Of a stretch of 64,000 nt of DNA, positions 60,931 through 64,000 are shown piece after piece. The notes below the pieces were generated by a model. That model made no database searches, had not been told where the DNA came from, and saw nothing but the letters and a program-made list of their open reading frames with translations. A program made the translations under genes and the position numbers. Numbering within the stretch: the stretch's first letter is position 1; every line of letters starts with the position of its first letter. The DNA comes from Boswellia sacra (lineage: Eukaryota > Streptophyta > Magnoliopsida > Sapindales > Burseraceae). Where the stretch lies: assembly GCA_013180625.2 (NCBI GenBank), contig SNVD02010163.1, positions 186,001 to 250,000 of the forward strand. The letters run 5' to 3'.

Positions 60931-61480
60931 TTATTTCACAATAGGGTATTTAACGAAAAACGAAAAAAAAAAATCTTTAATTCTCGAATTCCTGATCAGG
61001 CCTAGGACTTGGAGAAGAAGAGGCATCACCAGAATCAGTTGAAGGACTAGTAGTTTCGTTTTGATTAGAATCCTCTTAAATTGAAAACTGACCCAAATCT
61101 CCCTCCTTTGCTCATCTCCCCCATTCCCAATATCTTCCTCATCAACAGGCATCTTGTACCTACAAACAGGGCATGACCCATGAATCCCAAGCCACTTCTC
61201 TACACACTTTGTCTGGAACCTATGCTTGCAGGGCATCTCTTTTGCCACCTCACCGACTTCATACTCCTCCAAACACACTTGCCCACCTCTTGATCTTGAT
61301 CATCTTCACTCTCGCCAATTTTGAAACTTGGCATGGCCCCTACAGACGCCTTTAAAGCAGGTGTTTGACCATCTTTAGTCGCCAGGTTTCTCAACGGAGA
61401 ACCACGTTTGATGTCCCTTCAATGACCACCATGCCCTGAGTGAAAGGATTGATCTGGATCATCCTCTCACTCGAGTTTGA
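60931..61480 (-). pseudogene. RING-H2 E3 ubiquitin ligase pseudogene
   Basis: Three frame pieces on minus. 61480-61390 reads MIQINPFTQGMVVIEGTSN. Next LATKDGQTPALKASVGAMPS with FKIGESEDDQDQ. Then CLEEYEVGEVAKEMPCKHRF, KCVEKWLGIHGSCPVCRYKM and REIWVSFQF. Together they follow the layout of short cytosolic plant RING-H2 ligases with a C-terminal WVSF block. At least two frameshifts break it (near 61390 and 61275). The H2 position is also changed: CKHRFQTKC instead of CKHRFHxxC loses one zinc ligand. No intron was seen, as in intact relatives. Confidence 0.8.
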
Positions 61481-61559
61481 AGTTCGTTGAGGCGTTTCCC
61501 GGTCCGGGTTCTCAATTAATTTGAGACAGAGTGTATGTGTGTGAGGCAGAGACGACGAA

Positions 61560-62930
61560 GAATTAAAAAAAAAAATTTTGTTTTTTATTTGATTAAAATT
61601 TATTAATTATATATAATTACAAAAATGTATTTATTTTTATATTATCAGTATATTTATGTTATTATTAAAAAAATTTAATAAAATAACTATTTTAATCCTT
61701 TAATTCTAATTTATTTATAAAAACTTAACGATCAAATTAACATAGCTCCATGATTTTTTTAAAAGGTAAAGGTAGACATTAACAAAATTTATAAAAAATG
61801 ATTTTGTACACGCGTTTGTCAAAATATAAGAGTGATTTGTGACATTTTTTCGTATCTTATTCCCTCTTCTGAGTCTTCTCTATTTCTATTGATTCTGTTA
61901 CACGAAAACTTTTTTCTTTATTAAGGGGAACATCAACGTCCATCACCAATTCTCTCATAATTGATCTACGATAGTTGTCCCGCTACATTTCTGGCTTGTG
62001 TTACACAAAGATTTTGGCCTTTGTTTCATTTGAATAGAATCTGGAAAACTATTTTTTATTGAAGTTTCACTATACTAAATGTAAGTGTTAGATTTAAAAC
62101 CCTTTAAACATAAATTTGGAGATAATAAAAAATAACCAAATCTTAGGCATTGTTTTGAGAAATAACCAAACTTCAATTTTTTATTTTATAACTAAGAGAG
62201 AGCCTATCATGTCCTGGAGGAAACATAGCATAATCTACTAAAAAGCGCGTGTTGAGTATGTGTGCTAATATAAAACTTATATGACACTCTGTGGTTGGCT
62301 ACACTACATTATCTTTGAGGCATTATAGACTCTCTTATAACTTAATTAACTGTTGGATTATCAATTAAAAAAATTAATTATCAAGTACTCAAGTTGATTG
62401 ATTGACAATTTAATAATATTAAATGTTATTATTACATAAAATTATATCTTAATTAATCAAATACATGCACAGAAATCAATTACTGAATCCCACGATTTAA
62501 TTCCATTCTCTAGATCCCATAATGACCTTGATGCCTATATAAATCCTTCAAATTTTTACTTAAAGTATGCATATTTCTTTAAATTATCCCTCTATAGATT
62601 TTTTTTATTTATGACTGTAGCTTTTCAATTCAAAAGCTGCCACGTGCCTTCGAATTTTTTAGTTTCCAAAACAGAGCAGTTAGAAATAATTGGATTTGAA
62701 TGGGTTAAACACCTTGAAAAGTTATGATTTTTGGTATGGAGGTATATATATGTGTTATATACCACCCTGTAAATTTTTACAGCCAATTGAGTAGGATTGC
62801 AATTCCTACAAATTCTTAAGTCTATACTGTTCAGTGGAATGAATACAATGGCATAATTGTTGAGGTAATGAATTTGATTATTTTGAGTGGCCAAATGACC
62901 CCAATTGGCTCTAAAACTTTTAAGGAGACA
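61560..62930. other. intergenic, no gene seen
   Basis: AT-rich spacer. The minus frame at 62625-62981 shows no domain and overlaps the start of the tandem repeat. Confidence 0.45.
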
Positions 62931-62938
62931 TGAGGTAT

Positions 62939-63368
62939 GTGTTTCCCTACATGGGATTCGGTAGCATGGACCCGGTATCACCCGGATTGTCAGACTAGCC
63001 TCGAGCTATTTCAAGTGTAGGCATCCAAATGTATTTGTACTGTTTTGTACTATTCCATGGCTTAAGGGGAGGTCTGGACCATGTGTTTCTCTAGATGAGA
63101 TTCGGTAGCATGGGCCCGGTATCACCCAGATTGTCAGACTAGCCTTGAGCATTCCGTACTCCCATGGCTTGAGGGGAGGTCTGGACCATGTGTTTCTCTA
63201 GACGAGATTCGGTAGCATGGGCCCGGTATCACCCGGATTGTCAGACTAGCCTTGAGCATTCCGTACTCCCATGGCTTGAGGGAAGGTCTGGACCATGTGT
63301 TTCTCTAGACGCGATTCGGTAGCATGGGCCTGGTATCACTCGGATTGTCAGACTAGCCTTGAGCTATT
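62939..63368. repeat. 107-bp tandem repeat, about four units
   Basis: Units start GTGTTTCTCTAGA.GAGATTC and continue GGTAGCATGGGCCCGGTATC + ACCCGGATTGTCAGACTAGC. Starts at 62939 (divergent, 144 bp), 63083, 63190 and 63297; the last two spacings are exactly 107 bp. The DNA up to 63800 has a composition like plant Ty3-type LTR ends, which is inference. Confidence 0.85.
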
Positions 63369-64000
63369 ATATGAGAACTGACTGTGAAATGAAAGGTCCT
63401 ACCTTGATTAGAGAGCATTTTCCCCTAGGTGACTGTAATTGATACTATGGAAGCTTCCTCATTATGTGATTGTGATTGTACATGAAAAAGCGATGAGTAG
63501 AGAAATGTGAACTCACTTATGTGAGGTTGAATCGACCTATAGAGGTCTAGAAAGAAAATCGGCGCGGGAGCGCAAATGTAACCGAAGTGAACACTGGGGC
63601 ATTCTTTCTTTAACGAGTTAGCTAATACTTGTGTAGTTAGAAATGGATAGTTTCATACTGGACTGAATTCTATTGTTATTGTTTATTTCTGTATATTCAC
63701 CTAGCTTTCTTACTGAGTTTTACTCATTAAAGTTGTTGTGTGCCTCAGGTGATCAGTAGACTGAGCTATGGATGGAGGACTTTTGGCATTGCTGACAGAG
63801 TTCCCTTGGCAACCAAAGACCGCTGCTCTATATTAGCATAGCCATACTGTAGAAACTCTTTTGATTTTGAATGTATCTATATACAGTGAAATGGTGTGGT
63901 TGTGATTAGAAGCTCTGTTTTGTGTGATAATAATATTAATTTTTGAAAGAAATAACAGAGTTCATATTTAAATGACCGTAAAAATGCTATATTTTGTTTG

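Overview
Eukaryotic nuclear DNA from a eudicot plant. The AT-rich intergenic DNA, GT..AG introns, plant-only families (PLS-type PPR, Kunitz/miraculin-like inhibitor, TPS-a terpene synthases, GEM-like GRAM protein) and dense LTR, TRIM and MITE insertions all agree. A woody Sapindales genome such as Citrus is plausible from the miraculin-like and sesquiterpene-synthase-like proteins, but that is inference.

Layout. 0-3.2 kb: the 3' part of a PPR gene and an intact miraculin-like gene, both on +. 3.2-5.8 kb: gene-poor, with a MITE and an orphan copy of the miraculin promoter. 5.9-36 kb: a terpene synthase (TPS) graveyard. It holds one almost complete seven-exon gene on - (19718-22772, broken by a 2-nt deletion), a TE-shattered copy on - (5.9-16.3 kb), an exon fragment set on - (23.4-24.9 kb), an inverted copy on + (31.7-34.2 kb) and a further exon-1 scrap (35.46-35.58 kb). 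Copies arose by direct duplication (14.86-19.13 kb matches 23.46-28.92 kb, carrying PPR-derived pseudogene scraps) and by inverted duplication (21.15-23.49 kb against 31.9-34.22 kb). One TPS exon 4 is also repeated head to head as a 166-bp-arm hairpin.

36.7-44.6 kb: a nine-exon LAS1-like gene on - (pre-rRNA processing HEPN nuclease) with an in-frame stop at codon 333. 45.96-47.92 kb: a four-exon GEM-like GRAM-domain gene on -, apparently intact. 48-53 kb: no gene recognised, one MITE. 53.4-59.3 kb: a decayed gag/coat-protein plus aspartic-protease retroelement on -, split by a 2543-bp solo LTR (5-bp target duplication) and by a hAT-like element. 60.9-61.5 kb: a RING-H2 E3 ligase pseudogene. 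62.9-63.4 kb: a 107-bp tandem repeat, probably in LTR-type DNA.

Insertions with clean ends allow an ordered history. A Ty3-type element sits in a TPS exon, a second Ty3-type element with 5-bp flanking repeats sits in the gag region of the first, and a 253-bp solo LTR with 5-bp repeats sits in the second. A 1051-bp Mutator-like element (118-bp terminal inverted repeats, 9-bp target duplication) is present in only one of two duplicated segments, so it post-dates that duplication. The probably functional protein-coding genes are the PPR, the miraculin-like and the GEM-like genes. LAS1 and the best TPS copy each carry one disabling change.
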